From positions 26,809 to 90,808 of the forward strand of contig NZ_JBLWWF010000019.1 in assembly GCF_048268085.1 (NCBI RefSeq): a DNA stretch of 64,000 nucleotides, given 5' to 3'. Position numbers and translations under genes: made by a program. Of the stretch, positions 43,760 to 53,186 are shown piece by piece; the first letter of the stretch is position 1; each line of letters starts with the position of its first letter. The stretch comes from Neptunicella sp048268085. GTDB lineage: Bacteria; Pseudomonadota; Gammaproteobacteria; Enterobacterales; Alteromonadaceae. The notes beneath the pieces are model-generated. The model saw only the letters and a list, made by a program, of their open reading frames with translations, was not told where the DNA came from and made no database searches.

Positions 43760-44623
43760 TTATTCAATATTCTGGATCTGCTCACGCATCTGTTCGATTA
43801 ATACCTTTAATTCTACCGCTGATTGGGTAATATCATTGCGGATGGCTTTGGAGCCTAAGGTGTTAGATTCGCGATTGAATTCCTGCATCATAAAATCCAG
43901 CCTACGTCCGACTGCACCGCCTTTTTTTAGAATATTACGGGTTTCCTTGATGTGGCAATTGAGACGATCGAGTTCTTCTGCGACATCGATTTTTTGTGCC
44001 AGCATGACCATTTCTTGTTCCAGACGAGTCGCATCCAGCTCGATTTTGGCTTCTTCAAAACGGCTGGTAATTTTTTCACGCTGCCATTCAACAATCGTTG
44101 GCATTTGTTCGGCGACTTTGCCAGCTTCGACTTCAATACCATCTAATCGCTGTTCTATCATGGCTTTTAATGATTCACCCTCAGTGGCACGTGCAGTGAT
44201 AAAATCTTTCAGGCACGCATCAAATGCGGCAATTAACTCGGCCTGAATATTGTCCATATCGGCTTCTTCGGCATTCATTACACCTGGCCAACGCAAAATA
44301 TCCACTGGATTGACGCCGCCTGACTGACCGTGAGATTGCACCCAATCGGCCGCTGTCATTAATTGTTTGGCCAGATCATGATTCAAACTCAATTTACCCA
44401 CAGCGGCATCATTGGCATTAAAACGTAAAGCACATTCCACCTTGCCTCGTTGCAACTGTTTGCGAAAACGTTCTCTCAACACCGGTTCCATACCGCGAAA
44501 TTGTTCGGGTAAACGAAAATAGGTTTCCAGAAAACGCTGGTTAACCGAGCGGATTTCCCATACGGCAGTGCCCCACTCGGCTTTAAGTTCGTGTCGTGCG
44601 AAGGCAGTCATGCTGTATATCAT
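43760..44623 (-). CDS. yicC: YicC-family endoribonuclease
   Basis: A 287-residue cytoplasmic protein: YicC-like N-terminal domain (MIYSMTAFARHELKAEWG; SVNQRFLETYFRLPE) and the C-terminal DUF1732 region (RRLDFMMQEFNRESNTLGSK). E. coli YicC is an RNase acting on small RNAs. It is divergent from rph, as in E. coli. Confidence 0.95.
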   Translation of the reverse strand: MIYSMTAFARHELKAEWGTAVWEIRSVNQRFLETYFRLPEQFRGMEPVLRERFRKQLQRGKVECALRFNANDAAVGKLSLNHDLAKQLMTAADWVQSHGQSGGVNPVDILRWPGVMNAEEADMDNIQAELIAAFDACLKDFITARATEGESLKAMIEQRLDGIEVEAGKVAEQMPTIVEWQREKITSRFEEAKIELDATRLEQEMVMLAQKIDVAEELDRLNCHIKETRNILKKGGAVGRRLDFMMQEFNRESNTLGSKAIRNDITQSAVELKVLIEQMREQIQNIE

Positions 44624-44754
44624 GGGATTAGTTTCCGTTTAGTAAAAATGAGCTGTCAGTATACCAACTTGTTGAGCCAGCGCGAACATTTGCGGTTTTT
44701 TGCCTGACATAAAGCAGTTATAATCGTCGGCCATGCTTATCTAAAGGAAATACC

Positions 44755-45468
44755 ATGCGCCCTAGCGGAAGAACTGCCAATCAAATACGTCCTGTTACCT
44801 TTACCCGCAATTTTACTTGCCATGCAGAAGGCTCTGTTCTGGTGGAATTTGGTAATACCAAAGTGTTGTGTAACGCTTCAGTCGAAGAAGGTGTGCCCCG
44901 TTTTATGAAAGGGCAAGGTAAAGGTTGGGTTACTGCCGAATACAGTATGCTTCCCCGCTCGACCCATACCCGCAGCGATCGAGAAGCTGCCCGTGGTAAA
45001 CAAGGTGGCCGTACCCTGGAAATTCAGCGTTTAATCGCCCGTGCTTTGCGTGCAGCGGTTGATTTAAAACTGTTAGGCGAAAATACCATTATTGTTGATT
45101 GCGATGTGATTCAGGCTGATGGTGGTACACGCACCGCTTCTATTACCGGTGCCTGTGTGGCGTTAGTTGATGCCTTAACTTATATGCGCAGCAAGGGCAT
45201 TATTAAAACCAATCCGCTTAAACATATGATCGCTGCGCTATCTGTAGGTGTTTATAAAGGCACACCCATTGCTGATCTTGAGTACTTGGAAGATTCCGCC
45301 GCAGAAACCGATATGAATGTGGTCATGACAGATACCGGTAAACTGATTGAAATTCAGGGTACTGCTGAAGAAGAGCCATTTAGCTTCGATGAAATGCAGG
45401 AAATGATGGAATTGGCAAAACACGGTCTGCGTGAAATCTTTGATTTGCAAAAATCGGCACTAAATTAA
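44755..45468 (+). CDS. rph: ribonuclease PH
   Basis: A 237-residue phosphorolytic 3'-5' exonuclease that trims tRNA 3' ends. RPSGRTANQIRPVTFTRNF at the N terminus, MLPRSTHTRSDREAARGKQG and the VDCDVIQADGGTRTASITG active-site segment are typical. It is intact, unlike the frameshifted rph of E. coli K-12. pyrE starts nine bases downstream. Confidence 0.98.
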   Translation: MRPSGRTANQIRPVTFTRNFTCHAEGSVLVEFGNTKVLCNASVEEGVPRFMKGQGKGWVTAEYSMLPRSTHTRSDREAARGKQGGRTLEIQRLIARALRAAVDLKLLGENTIIVDCDVIQADGGTRTASITGACVALVDALTYMRSKGIIKTNPLKHMIAALSVGVYKGTPIADLEYLEDSAAETDMNVVMTDTGKLIEIQGTAEEEPFSFDEMQEMMELAKHGLREIFDLQKSALN

Positions 45469-45477
45469 GGGGGATTG

Positions 45478-46119
45478 ATGCAGGACTATCAACGCGAGTT
45501 TATCCAGTTTGCGGTTGAACGTGGAGTATTACGTTTTGGTCAATTTACATTAAAGTCCGGCCGTACCAGCCCATATTTTTTTAATGCCGGTTTGTTTAAT
45601 ACTGGTCGAGACTTGGCTCGCTTGGGGCAATATTATGCGGCCGCGTTGGTTAATGCCGGGATTGAGTATGATGTGTTATTTGGTCCCGCCTATAAAGGCA
45701 TCCCTATCGCCACAACAACAGCGGTGGCGTTAGCCGACAAACACGACATTGATAAACCTTATTGTTTCAATCGCAAGGAAAAGAAAGATCATGGCGAAGG
45801 CGGTTCGTTGGTAGGCAGTCCATTACAAGGGCGTATTATGCTAGTGGATGATGTGATTACTGCCGGCACCGCAATTCGCGAATCCATGCAAATTATACAG
45901 GCGAATGAAGCTGAATTGGCTGGTGTTTTGATTGCATTGGATCGTCAGGAAAAAGGTAAGGGTGAATTATCCGCTATTCAGGAAGTAGAGCGGGATTTTA
46001 ACACTCAAGTAGTGGCCATTGTTGGTTTAACGGATTTAATCGCTTATTTGCAAGAACAACCGGAAATGGTTGAGCACCTGCACAATATCGAGGCCTATCG
46101 AACCCAATATGGCATCTGA
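45478..46119 (+). CDS. pyrE: orotate phosphoribosyltransferase
   Basis: A 213-residue enzyme converting orotate and PRPP to OMP in pyrimidine synthesis. The PRPP motif is IMLVDDVITAGTAIRES (about residue 120); SGRTSPYFFNAGLF is near residue 25. The ATG at 45478 follows GGGGG; a TTG is just upstream. pyrC (52 kb) and upp (53 kb) are also in this window. Confidence 0.97.
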   Translation: MQDYQREFIQFAVERGVLRFGQFTLKSGRTSPYFFNAGLFNTGRDLARLGQYYAAALVNAGIEYDVLFGPAYKGIPIATTTAVALADKHDIDKPYCFNRKEKKDHGEGGSLVGSPLQGRIMLVDDVITAGTAIRESMQIIQANEAELAGVLIALDRQEKGKGELSAIQEVERDFNTQVVAIVGLTDLIAYLQEQPEMVEHLHNIEAYRTQYGI

Positions 46120-46360
46120 TTGTTATTCTGACGCTGATCATCAGCTTGATGCACTGGGCTTACGTTGTCCGGAACCGGTAATGATGGTGCGTTTAGCCAT
46201 CCGCAAGATGCAAGAGGGAGAAACCTTGGCTGTCGTAGCTGATGATCCCTCTACAACAAGGGACATTCCCAGTTTTTGCCGCTTTATGGATCATCAGTTA
46301 ATCAGTAGCGATACGGCAGCTAAGCCTTATCGCTACTTGCTAAAAAAAGGTGCTGAGTAA
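46109..46360 (+). CDS. tusA: TusA-family sulfurtransferase
   Basis: An 83-residue sulfur carrier. LDALGLRCPEPVMMVR carries the catalytic Cys in the CPxP motif; DDPSTTRDIPSFCRFMDH is the second signature. In the 2-thiouridine pathway it passes persulfide from IscS to TusBCD. The ATG at 46109 matches the family length; the frame opens earlier but inside pyrE. It overlaps pyrE by 11 bases. Other SirA/TusA-like roles are possible. Confidence 0.88.
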   Translation: MASDCYSDADHQLDALGLRCPEPVMMVRLAIRKMQEGETLAVVADDPSTTRDIPSFCRFMDHQLISSDTAAKPYRYLLKKGAE

Positions 46361-46378
46361 AGGATTGAGCTTAAGTGC

Positions 46379-46909
46379 TTACACTTCACCTAAACTAAAT
46401 TGATAATCCCCACTTTTGATAAGTAGATGTTCTTTTCCTTGCCAATGATCGATATTTCCTGCACCAGCTAATTGATAAAACACGTTTTGGTGTAATCTGG
46501 CCCATAAATTATCTCGAACGAGGCAATATGGCAGTGTTTCACCCGTAACGTTATTTTTTAGCAATTCTACGGGATGATTGTTACTGACTTGGATTTCATC
46601 ATCGATAGAGGTGGTAAAATATAACTGCCCTTGTAATTGGTTCCATTGGGTAATGATAAAAGGGGCATCTTCTACACGGATAATGACTTTTTCGACCGGA
46701 GTGACTAAAAAGTACTGTTGATTTTCTTTACGTAAAACGCTGGCAAACAGTTTGACTAATGCCTTCCGGTTAATGGGTGAGCCAGCATAGTGCCAGCTGC
46801 CATCATATTTAATCACTAAATCGATTTCGCCACATAAAGGCGGATCCCAGTGAGTATGGGGATCCTGACTGTTTTCATCTAACTGCTGTTGCAGGTATTC
46901 CAGTTTCAT
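46379..46909 (-). CDS. DUF1285 family protein
   Basis: A 176-residue soluble protein of the DUF1285 family (WDPPLCGEIDLVIKYDGSWH, YAGSPINRKALVKLFASVLR, YFLVTPVEKVIIRVEDAPF). The function is not established. I choose the ATG at 46909 because it lies one base after the stop of the upstream DUF3014 gene, giving translational coupling; an in-frame ATG nine codons earlier overlaps that gene. Confidence 0.85.
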   Translation of the reverse strand: MKLEYLQQQLDENSQDPHTHWDPPLCGEIDLVIKYDGSWHYAGSPINRKALVKLFASVLRKENQQYFLVTPVEKVIIRVEDAPFIITQWNQLQGQLYFTTSIDDEIQVSNNHPVELLKNNVTGETLPYCLVRDNLWARLHQNVFYQLAGAGNIDHWQGKEHLLIKSGDYQFSLGEV

Positions 46910-46910
46910 A

Positions 46911-47780
46911 TCATTCTGATTGATTACTCGTCTCAACTAATAAAGCTTTGATTTCGCGTAATTTAGCTTTTATTTGACGCATATTTTCAGGGCCAGTACG
47001 TAATAGCTGTTTTTGTACCGCTGATAATTGCTCAAGTTGAGGATCCACATATTTGTACATCACACTATCTGTCGTCACTTCTATAGGGGTTGGAACCTCG
47101 GGAGTATCCAATAGATGCTCGATAGCTTGTTCTACTACCTCGCGAAAAGGTTTGTGAGTCGCGCCCACTTCGGCATATTTGTCAGCCATTGCTGGTTGAT
47201 AGGTGTTAAACAGATCGACCAATTTTTCGCTATCCATCGAGGTAAAAATATCAGTGTATAGGCTGTAACGTTTATAGCTTGAGGCATCAATCCATTGCCT
47301 GTCGGCTTGTTGGTATACTTTGAATTTTTGTTTGGGTGGAGTAAGTAAGCGATGACTATTGGCCAAATCATGATTAGCCAAATTATCGGTAAATACCACA
47401 AAACGTTCTAATAAATCATCATTCACCAATACTTGTGGCAGCGCCTCATAATCGGATGTTTGCGCAATCAGCTTTTTAATCGTGCTGTCTTTGGTATCTA
47501 CCGGTTTGGGTGGCTCAGGTTCAATATTTTCCGGTGCTGTAACGGCAGGCTCAGGCATTGGTTGTTCTACCACCTGTTGTTGTTCTTCAGTTTGCTCTTG
47601 CGGTTCGGGTGCTGCCGGTTTAGGTTCTGGCAGGATAACAGGCTCTGAAACAACAGGTTCTTCCTTAACACTGTTGGAGTTCCAAAGGTATAAAGCCGCG
47701 ACAAATATCACTAGCAGTGCAGCAATAAACAGGTACGGGAGAAGCGAACGGGGAGAAGTGGAATTGATGTCGTCAGTCAT
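46911..47780 (-). CDS. DUF3014 family membrane-anchored protein
   Basis: A 289-residue protein: a short cytoplasmic N terminus, one TM helix (about 13-33, LLPYLFIAALLVIFVAALYL), a Pro/Glu/Gln-rich periplasmic spacer (about 38-105) and a DUF3014 domain (LPQVLVNDDLLERFVVFTDN, then SSYKRYSLY). The function is unknown. The ATG at 47780 is preferred (AAGG upstream, TM near the start); the frame extends 27 codons further without support. It forms a unit with the DUF1285 gene. Confidence 0.82.
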   Translation of the reverse strand: MTDDINSTSPRSLLPYLFIAALLVIFVAALYLWNSNSVKEEPVVSEPVILPEPKPAAPEPQEQTEEQQQVVEQPMPEPAVTAPENIEPEPPKPVDTKDSTIKKLIAQTSDYEALPQVLVNDDLLERFVVFTDNLANHDLANSHRLLTPPKQKFKVYQQADRQWIDASSYKRYSLYTDIFTSMDSEKLVDLFNTYQPAMADKYAEVGATHKPFREVVEQAIEHLLDTPEVPTPIEVTTDSVMYKYVDPQLEQLSAVQKQLLRTGPENMRQIKAKLREIKALLVETSNQSE

Positions 47781-48135
47781 AACAGTAAGCCTTTTGTCAT
47801 CCAATGTACTAATGAAGACCACAGGGTAATCAAATAGTTGAAAAAATTCATCCGTAATCATGCATATTTATTGTTATTAAATAGTTAGGTCTTGCTGAGA
47901 TTATTTGATTTGACGTATTTAACTAACCATATTCACTTTAGCCCTTAGTCAAAAAGAAGAAAAATAGTTGTTTGATGATTAAACCAACGACAGTGACTCG
48001 TTATTTATCGCATGCTAGGCATTACTTGAGTGATGGACAGTGAAAGAGCAAAACTTTACACTGAATAAAATTTAAACTAACTGATCATTCAACAATATGA
48101 ATTGATCAATTCTGATGCCGGGTGAGAATTAACTG
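47781..48135. other. divergent intergenic region, no gene seen
   Basis: 355 AT-rich bases between the DUF3014 gene (minus) and the sterol-desaturase-like gene (plus). Two TGATCA words (48081-48086 and 48104-48109) lie near its right end. No convincing operator, RNA or ORF was found; it probably holds both promoters. Confidence 0.5.
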
Positions 48136-49356
48136 ATGAGTTATGTGCTCTATGCAATACCTTTTTTCTTTCTGTTAATTGGCATTGAATTATTGCTAGA
48201 TAAAGTCCGCAATACTGAATATTACCGTTTGAATGATGCTGTAAATAGTTTGACGATTGGGGTCGTAAGCCGCATGAATCAAATTGCCCGCAGCGTTATT
48301 CCCCTCTCCATGTATGCCATTTCGGTTGAATATGTATCACTAACTACCCTGCCTGAAGCACCTTGGGTATGGGTTATGGCCTTTGTTTTGTATGATTTTT
48401 GTTACTACTGGAATCACCGCTTGGGTCATGAAATAAATGTTCTCTGGGCTGCTCATGTGGTGCATCACTCCAGCGAAGAATACAACCTGACCACCGCTCT
48501 CAGGCAAACCAGTGGCGGTTTTGTCGGCTGGATTTTTTATTTACCGATGGCATTAATCGGTGTACCAGTCACTGTACTCATTACTGTTGCATCGCTTAAT
48601 CTTATTTATCAGTTTTGGGTACATACCCGTCATGTACCTAAGCTCGGTTGGTTTGAATGGATCTTTGTTTCGCCCTCTAATCATCGGGTTCATCACGCCC
48701 AGAATCAGGTCTATATTGATCGTAATTATGGTGGCGTATTTATTCTATGGGACAGACTATTTGGTACGTTTCAGGAAGAGCTGGACGAAGAACCTCCTAT
48801 TTACGGGATTAGAAAAGCCTTACATAGCTGGAATCCGTTATGGGCCAATATTCATGTTTATACACAACTGGCAAAAGACAGTTTTCATACGCAAAGCTGG
48901 AAAGACAAAATTGCTATCTGGTTTAAACCCACAGGTTGGCGTCCGGCCGATGTTGAACAAAAATATCCGCTGCCAAGGGTGGATTTAACCAAATTTAAAA
49001 AATTTGATATTGATTTAACTTTACCGATAAAAGTTTATTGTGCAATTCAGCATATTTTAATGTTGTTTATCGCGGTGTTATTTTTAATCAATTATCAAAC
49101 TATGCCTAGTTTAGAAAAGTGGATGACATTGTGTTTTGTGGTTTTTTCTAGCGTATCTATTGGTGCATTGATGGAAAAACGCCACTACAGCACGCTACTG
49201 GAGTGGACAAAAAATACGTTGTTATTTGCTGCATTGCTTTTACAAACTTATCCAAACTGGATTGAATGGACGCTTTGGATCGGTACCGGGATGAGTGTTT
49301 ATTTATTATGGGTAGCCACTAAAGAGTATCAGGGCGTTTCTGAATCCGCTGTTTAG
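48136..49356 (+). CDS. sterol desaturase/fatty acid hydroxylase-family membrane protein
   Basis: A 406-residue di-iron membrane enzyme of the FA_hydroxylase superfamily. The histidine boxes are HRLGHE (about 95), HVVHHSSEEYN (about 110), VHTRH (about 155) and NHRVHHAQN (about 175), separated by TM helices. After the core come a soluble stretch and four or more extra C-terminal helices (about 300-400). The substrate (lipid, sterol-like or other) cannot be told. Twenty-eight bases separate it from the next diguanylate cyclase, so they may be co-transcribed. Confidence 0.88.
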   Translation: MSYVLYAIPFFFLLIGIELLLDKVRNTEYYRLNDAVNSLTIGVVSRMNQIARSVIPLSMYAISVEYVSLTTLPEAPWVWVMAFVLYDFCYYWNHRLGHEINVLWAAHVVHHSSEEYNLTTALRQTSGGFVGWIFYLPMALIGVPVTVLITVASLNLIYQFWVHTRHVPKLGWFEWIFVSPSNHRVHHAQNQVYIDRNYGGVFILWDRLFGTFQEELDEEPPIYGIRKALHSWNPLWANIHVYTQLAKDSFHTQSWKDKIAIWFKPTGWRPADVEQKYPLPRVDLTKFKKFDIDLTLPIKVYCAIQHILMLFIAVLFLINYQTMPSLEKWMTLCFVVFSSVSIGALMEKRHYSTLLEWTKNTLLFAALLLQTYPNWIEWTLWIGTGMSVYLLWVATKEYQGVSESAV

Positions 49357-49384
49357 ATAGCTTACAAGACTAACAGGATGTGCG

Positions 49385-50869
49385 TTGAATATTTTTGTTG
49401 ATAATAAAAGTACGATAATAATTTTGCGCTTATTAATAGTCGTGTGCTTGTTTGCGTCTAGCGCGTATGCACAAACAATTAAACTCGATCAGGATGAACA
49501 AAATTACCTAAATCAACGCCACACTATTAATTACTGTGTTGATCCTGATTGGTTGCCAATTGAAGGAATTGTTGATGGTAAGCATATTGGCTTATCAGCA
49601 GATTATGTTGCTATTTTTAAACAACGATTAGGCGTTGATTTTACTTTGATTCCCACTTCAACTTGGCTCGAAACCCTCAATGCCCTTCGTCAAAATCAGT
49701 GTGACATTATTCCAATGCTTAACAGCAGTGCTGAACGAGAAAAGTATATTAACTTTTCCTCTATTTATGTCACCACGCCCGCAGCATTAGTTTCGCTAAA
49801 AGGCAAGGAGGACATTAAAACCTTAAGCGATCTGAATGGAAAAACTCTGGCCATTACCGGAGGTTATCGCTATCAAGAAATGATAACCCGCAACTACCCG
49901 GATATCACAATAGTGTTGGTTGAATCTGAACGAGAAGCTTTGAAGTTGGTTTCGCGTGGTCACGTACATGCAATGGCAGGCTCATTACCTTTTGTCATTG
50001 AACAAATTAAAAGTTTGGGGTTATCCAATTTGATTATTTTTGGAGCGCCTAATTTAAATGACAAACTTCGTGTGGGTATTAGTCCGTCAGAGCCGTTATT
50101 ACATCGTATTATGGAAAAAGTCATAGCTTCTATTGATAGTACTCAACGAGATAATATTCTACGTCGTTGGGGAGTGGTATCGTATAACGAAGGCATCGGA
50201 TTAGCTGATGTATGGATTTGGATCGTTGTTGCGTTAGCTGTTTTATTGTTTTTAGCCTACCGCTATTACACCTTGGCAATGCACAGTGTAATGCTCGATT
50301 CTAAAAACTTTCAATTGGATTTAAAAAACCAGGAATTACTTGGCTTACAAGAGCAATTGAGAAAACGTAACAGGAAGCTTGAATACTTATCCACTCATGA
50401 TTCATTGACCGCTCTTGTTAACCGTAGTTATTTTGAAGAAATAGTGGCAAAAGAATTAAATCGTTCGATAAGACACAATACCAGTATGTGTTTGATGTTA
50501 ATCGATCTGGATAGTTTTAAGGCGGTTAATGACACTTACGGGCATAATGTGGGTGATCGCGTGTTGATTAAAACAGCCCAAATCTTAAAAAAACAAATTA
50601 GAAGCATTGATGTCGTCGGGCGCTGGGGTGGAGAAGAATTTATTATCTTGCTACCGGATACTATTTTATCCGATGCTACCGCTTTGGCAGAACGAATCTG
50701 CAAAGCAGTAGCGAGAAATAATATCGAACCTGTAGGTAAAGTGACCTGTAGTATTGGCGTATCTGTATTTAAAAATGGTGATTCGCTGGATAATGTATTT
50801 TTAAATACGGATAAAGCCTTATATATGGCTAAAGAGAATGGTAAAAATAGAGTTGAAGTCCAGTCGTAA
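49385..50869 (+). CDS. diguanylate cyclase with periplasmic solute-binding domain
   Basis: A 494-residue membrane sensor. Signal/TM about 10-29 (ILRLLIVVCLFASSAYA), then a bacterial extracellular solute-binding domain family 3 (about 40-270: INYCVDPDWLPIEGI, GKTLAITGGYRYQEMI). One TM (about 277-297, VWIWIVVALAVLLFLA), a coiled coil and GGDEF (about 330-494) follow. The active site is GGEEF with inhibitory RSID. It should couple binding of an amino-acid-like ligand to cyclic-di-GMP synthesis; the ligand is unknown. The start is TTG with AGGA seven bases upstream. Confidence 0.9.
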   Translation: MNIFVDNKSTIIILRLLIVVCLFASSAYAQTIKLDQDEQNYLNQRHTINYCVDPDWLPIEGIVDGKHIGLSADYVAIFKQRLGVDFTLIPTSTWLETLNALRQNQCDIIPMLNSSAEREKYINFSSIYVTTPAALVSLKGKEDIKTLSDLNGKTLAITGGYRYQEMITRNYPDITIVLVESEREALKLVSRGHVHAMAGSLPFVIEQIKSLGLSNLIIFGAPNLNDKLRVGISPSEPLLHRIMEKVIASIDSTQRDNILRRWGVVSYNEGIGLADVWIWIVVALAVLLFLAYRYYTLAMHSVMLDSKNFQLDLKNQELLGLQEQLRKRNRKLEYLSTHDSLTALVNRSYFEEIVAKELNRSIRHNTSMCLMLIDLDSFKAVNDTYGHNVGDRVLIKTAQILKKQIRSIDVVGRWGGEEFIILLPDTILSDATALAERICKAVARNNIEPVGKVTCSIGVSVFKNGDSLDNVFLNTDKALYMAKENGKNRVEVQS

Positions 50870-51194
50870 CCCAATAAATTATAAACAACATCCATCTGTA
50901 TCTAATTGGATACATATTATGTTGTTGAAAAATAAGATTTTTTTGTTTTGAGCGAGGAAGTGTCTGAATACACAGACAATAATAATTAACAATTGTTATA
51001 CAATAGTTGTTTGAATTTGTATTAAATCACTGTTTTATAAAGATAAAAATGTAATGGCACATTTTTTGATTGTTAAATAATGGTTATGGATGTATTGAAA
51101 AGATAAATGTCAGTACCTAGATAGATTAAATAAGCTATGGAAGGGCCCTCTGGCACCGAATTGGTATATTGGTGTTGTAACTTTTAATATATAA
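50870..51194. other. AT-rich intergenic region with a long inverted repeat
   Basis: 325 bases before the exosortase-associated acyltransferase. A nested inverted repeat (50884-50926: AACAACAT / ATGTTGTT outside, TGTATC / GATACA inside) lies just after the diguanylate cyclase and may terminate it, since a run of seven Ts comes 12 bases later. The palindrome AACAATTGTT is at 50988-50997. No ORF seen. Confidence 0.45.
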
Positions 51195-52001
51195 ATGGTA
51201 ACGAAACAGCAGATGCAGTTAGCCAACAATTCGATAACGTTAAATAAAACAGAAAAACACATTGCGCAGCCTATAGCGTTAAATCCTCATATTCGCCGGT
51301 TCTTCGATTACTTCCAACTCGAATCAGGCTTCAGCTACTTAGAAAATCCCACAAGAAGTATCGATGTTTATCGCCTCCGTCACAAAGTGTATTGTGAGGC
51401 ATTGGGCTTTGAACCAGTTAACGCTGAAGAGCAAGAACAAGATGAGTTTGATTTAAGATCAGACTATATATCAATAGCTCACAGTGTTTCTAATAACATT
51501 GTTGGTTGTACCCGGATTATTAATTGTTATGAAGACAGTGATTATTTACCTGTAGAATTGCTGAGTTGTCAGAAATTATATGAAGGTGCATTGCACCCGA
51601 GAAATTTTAGTCGACATGAAGTTTGTGAAATATCCAGACTAACAGTGGATAAAGCGTTTCACCCACTTAAGAGGCGAGATTTCGAAAGTATTAGTGTTGA
51701 GCAAGCTACTTATCCCTATATCAACCTATACCTTTATCTCAGCTCATTAAAACATGCTGCAGATAGTGGACGTCGTCATGTGTATCTATTATCTGAACCC
51801 AAATTAGTGCGTAGTATGCGAATGGTCGGATTAAAAATCGAGCCTGTCGGTAACTATATTGCTCATAAAGGTTTACGCCAGCCTTGCTATATTGATGCGC
51901 AATATTTTATGGATAATTTGCCCGTACAGTTTGAACAGATGTTACAACGAATTGAACAGCATTTCCCACACTTGCTATCAGCGAAGGTTGTTAACGGATA
52001 A
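51195..52001 (+). CDS. exosortase/PEP-CTERM-associated GNAT-like acyltransferase
   Basis: A 268-residue protein resembling the exosortase-associated acyltransferase family (TIGR03694-like), itself distantly related to LuxI-type autoinducer synthases. VYRLRHKVYCEALGFEP (about 55-70) matches the conserved LR..VY(C)xE..F motif. CTRIIN, EVCEISRLTVDK and RRHVYLLSEPKLVRSM follow. The product and acyl donor are unknown; an acyl-homoserine-lactone role should not be assumed. No exosortase or PEP-CTERM protein is in the window, so it is detached from the usual locus here. pyrC follows 62 bases later. Confidence 0.8.
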   Translation: MVTKQQMQLANNSITLNKTEKHIAQPIALNPHIRRFFDYFQLESGFSYLENPTRSIDVYRLRHKVYCEALGFEPVNAEEQEQDEFDLRSDYISIAHSVSNNIVGCTRIINCYEDSDYLPVELLSCQKLYEGALHPRNFSRHEVCEISRLTVDKAFHPLKRRDFESISVEQATYPYINLYLYLSSLKHAADSGRRHVYLLSEPKLVRSMRMVGLKIEPVGNYIAHKGLRQPCYIDAQYFMDNLPVQFEQMLQRIEQHFPHLLSAKVVNG

Positions 52002-52063
52002 GCTGTTGCTTGTCATGTCTGCTGACTCTACAATCTCAGTCCTCAAACAGATAGGAAAGTAGT

Positions 52064-53101
52064 ATGACTGAGATTACCATTCAAAAGCCAGATGACTGGC
52101 ATCTTCATTTTCGTGATAACGATATGCTGTTAGAAACCGTGCCTGCTACTGCCCGCTGTTTTTCACGTGCTATTGTAATGCCTAATTTGGTGCCTCCAGT
52201 CACTAACGCAGAGATGGCGATTGCTTATCAGAATCGTATTCTTGCAGCTCGCCCTCAAAATTCGACCTTTCAACCGTTAATGACTATTTATTTAACCAAC
52301 AATACCAGTTCCGCTGATATTTTGGCTGCTCAATCAGCCGGTGTTGTAGCCGCGAAATTGTATCCTGCCGGTGCAACGACTAATTCTGATGCTGCGGTTA
52401 CTGATTTAGCTGCGATGGCACCTGTTTTTGAAACCATGTCAGAATGTGGCATGTTGCTGTTAATTCACGGTGAAGTAACAGATCAACACATTGATATTTT
52501 TGACCGGGAAAAAATCTTTATTGATCAGAATCTGGCTAAGATTGTCGCACAACACCCGCAATTAAAGGTGGTCTTTGAACATATTACTACTGCAGATGCG
52601 GCCGATTTTGTGCTGGCCAGCTCTGCTAATGTTGCTGCAACTATTACACCGCAGCATCTGATGTTAAATAGAAATGATTTATTGGTAGGTGGGGTTCGCC
52701 CACATAATTATTGTTTGCCGGTGTTAAAGCGTCAGACTCATCAACAGCGATTATTAGAAGTGGTTGCGTCTGGCTCGAAGAAGTTTTTTCTCGGTACGGA
52801 TTCTGCCCCTCATGAGAAACATCGCAAAGAGTCCGCTTGTGGTTGCGCTGGTTGCTATAGTGCCTGGAGTGCCATTGAATTGTATGCACAAGTCTTTGAC
52901 GAACTAAACGCGCTGGATAAGCTGGAAGGGTTTAGTAGCCATTACGGTGCCGACTTTTATGCTTTACCCAGAAATTCTGACTATATAACCTTGGTAAAAC
53001 AAGACTGGCAGGTGCCAGAGCAAATCAAACTGCCAAGTGGTGATGATATTGTTCCTTTCTATGCGGGAAAAACCGTGCACTGGAAAGTAAAGACTGAATG
53101 A
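52064..53101 (+). CDS. pyrC: dihydroorotase
   Basis: A 345-residue class II (E. coli-type) dihydroorotase making dihydroorotate in pyrimidine synthesis. Metal ligands His13 and His15 lie in WHLHFRD; the carboxylated Lys is in AAKLYPAGATTNS (about residue 103); later EHITTAD and FLGTDSAPH complete the site. AGG precedes the ATG. Convergent with upp across a terminator. Confidence 0.98.
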   Translation: MTEITIQKPDDWHLHFRDNDMLLETVPATARCFSRAIVMPNLVPPVTNAEMAIAYQNRILAARPQNSTFQPLMTIYLTNNTSSADILAAQSAGVVAAKLYPAGATTNSDAAVTDLAAMAPVFETMSECGMLLLIHGEVTDQHIDIFDREKIFIDQNLAKIVAQHPQLKVVFEHITTADAADFVLASSANVAATITPQHLMLNRNDLLVGGVRPHNYCLPVLKRQTHQQRLLEVVASGSKKFFLGTDSAPHEKHRKESACGCAGCYSAWSAIELYAQVFDELNALDKLEGFSSHYGADFYALPRNSDYITLVKQDWQVPEQIKLPSGDDIVPFYAGKTVHWKVKTE

Positions 53102-53112
53102 TGCACAGAACA

Positions 53113-53146
53113 GCACTCAAAGTACATCTTACAGTATTTTGAGTGC
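53113..53146. terminator. bidirectional terminator between pyrC and upp
   Basis: A 13-base stem (GCACTCAAAGTAC / GTATTTTGAGTGC, one wobble pair) with an eight-base loop sits between the converging stops. Short T runs occur on the plus side. Confidence 0.75.
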
Positions 53147-53186
53147 GTCACTTTTGCGGTGAAAATCGCTTTTCCTTGTTGTTGGT

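Noticed and set aside
51195..52001. Acyltransferase considered as a LuxI autoinducer synthase
   Set aside because: Length, the flanking motifs and the absence of a LuxR neighbour fit the exosortase-associated family better.
52155..52175. CACGTG core in pyrC considered as a third parS
   Set aside because: Only one half-site fits (TTTCACGTG); the other arm has several mismatches. CACGTG cores near 6100, 6433, 21501 and 44190 fail in the same way.
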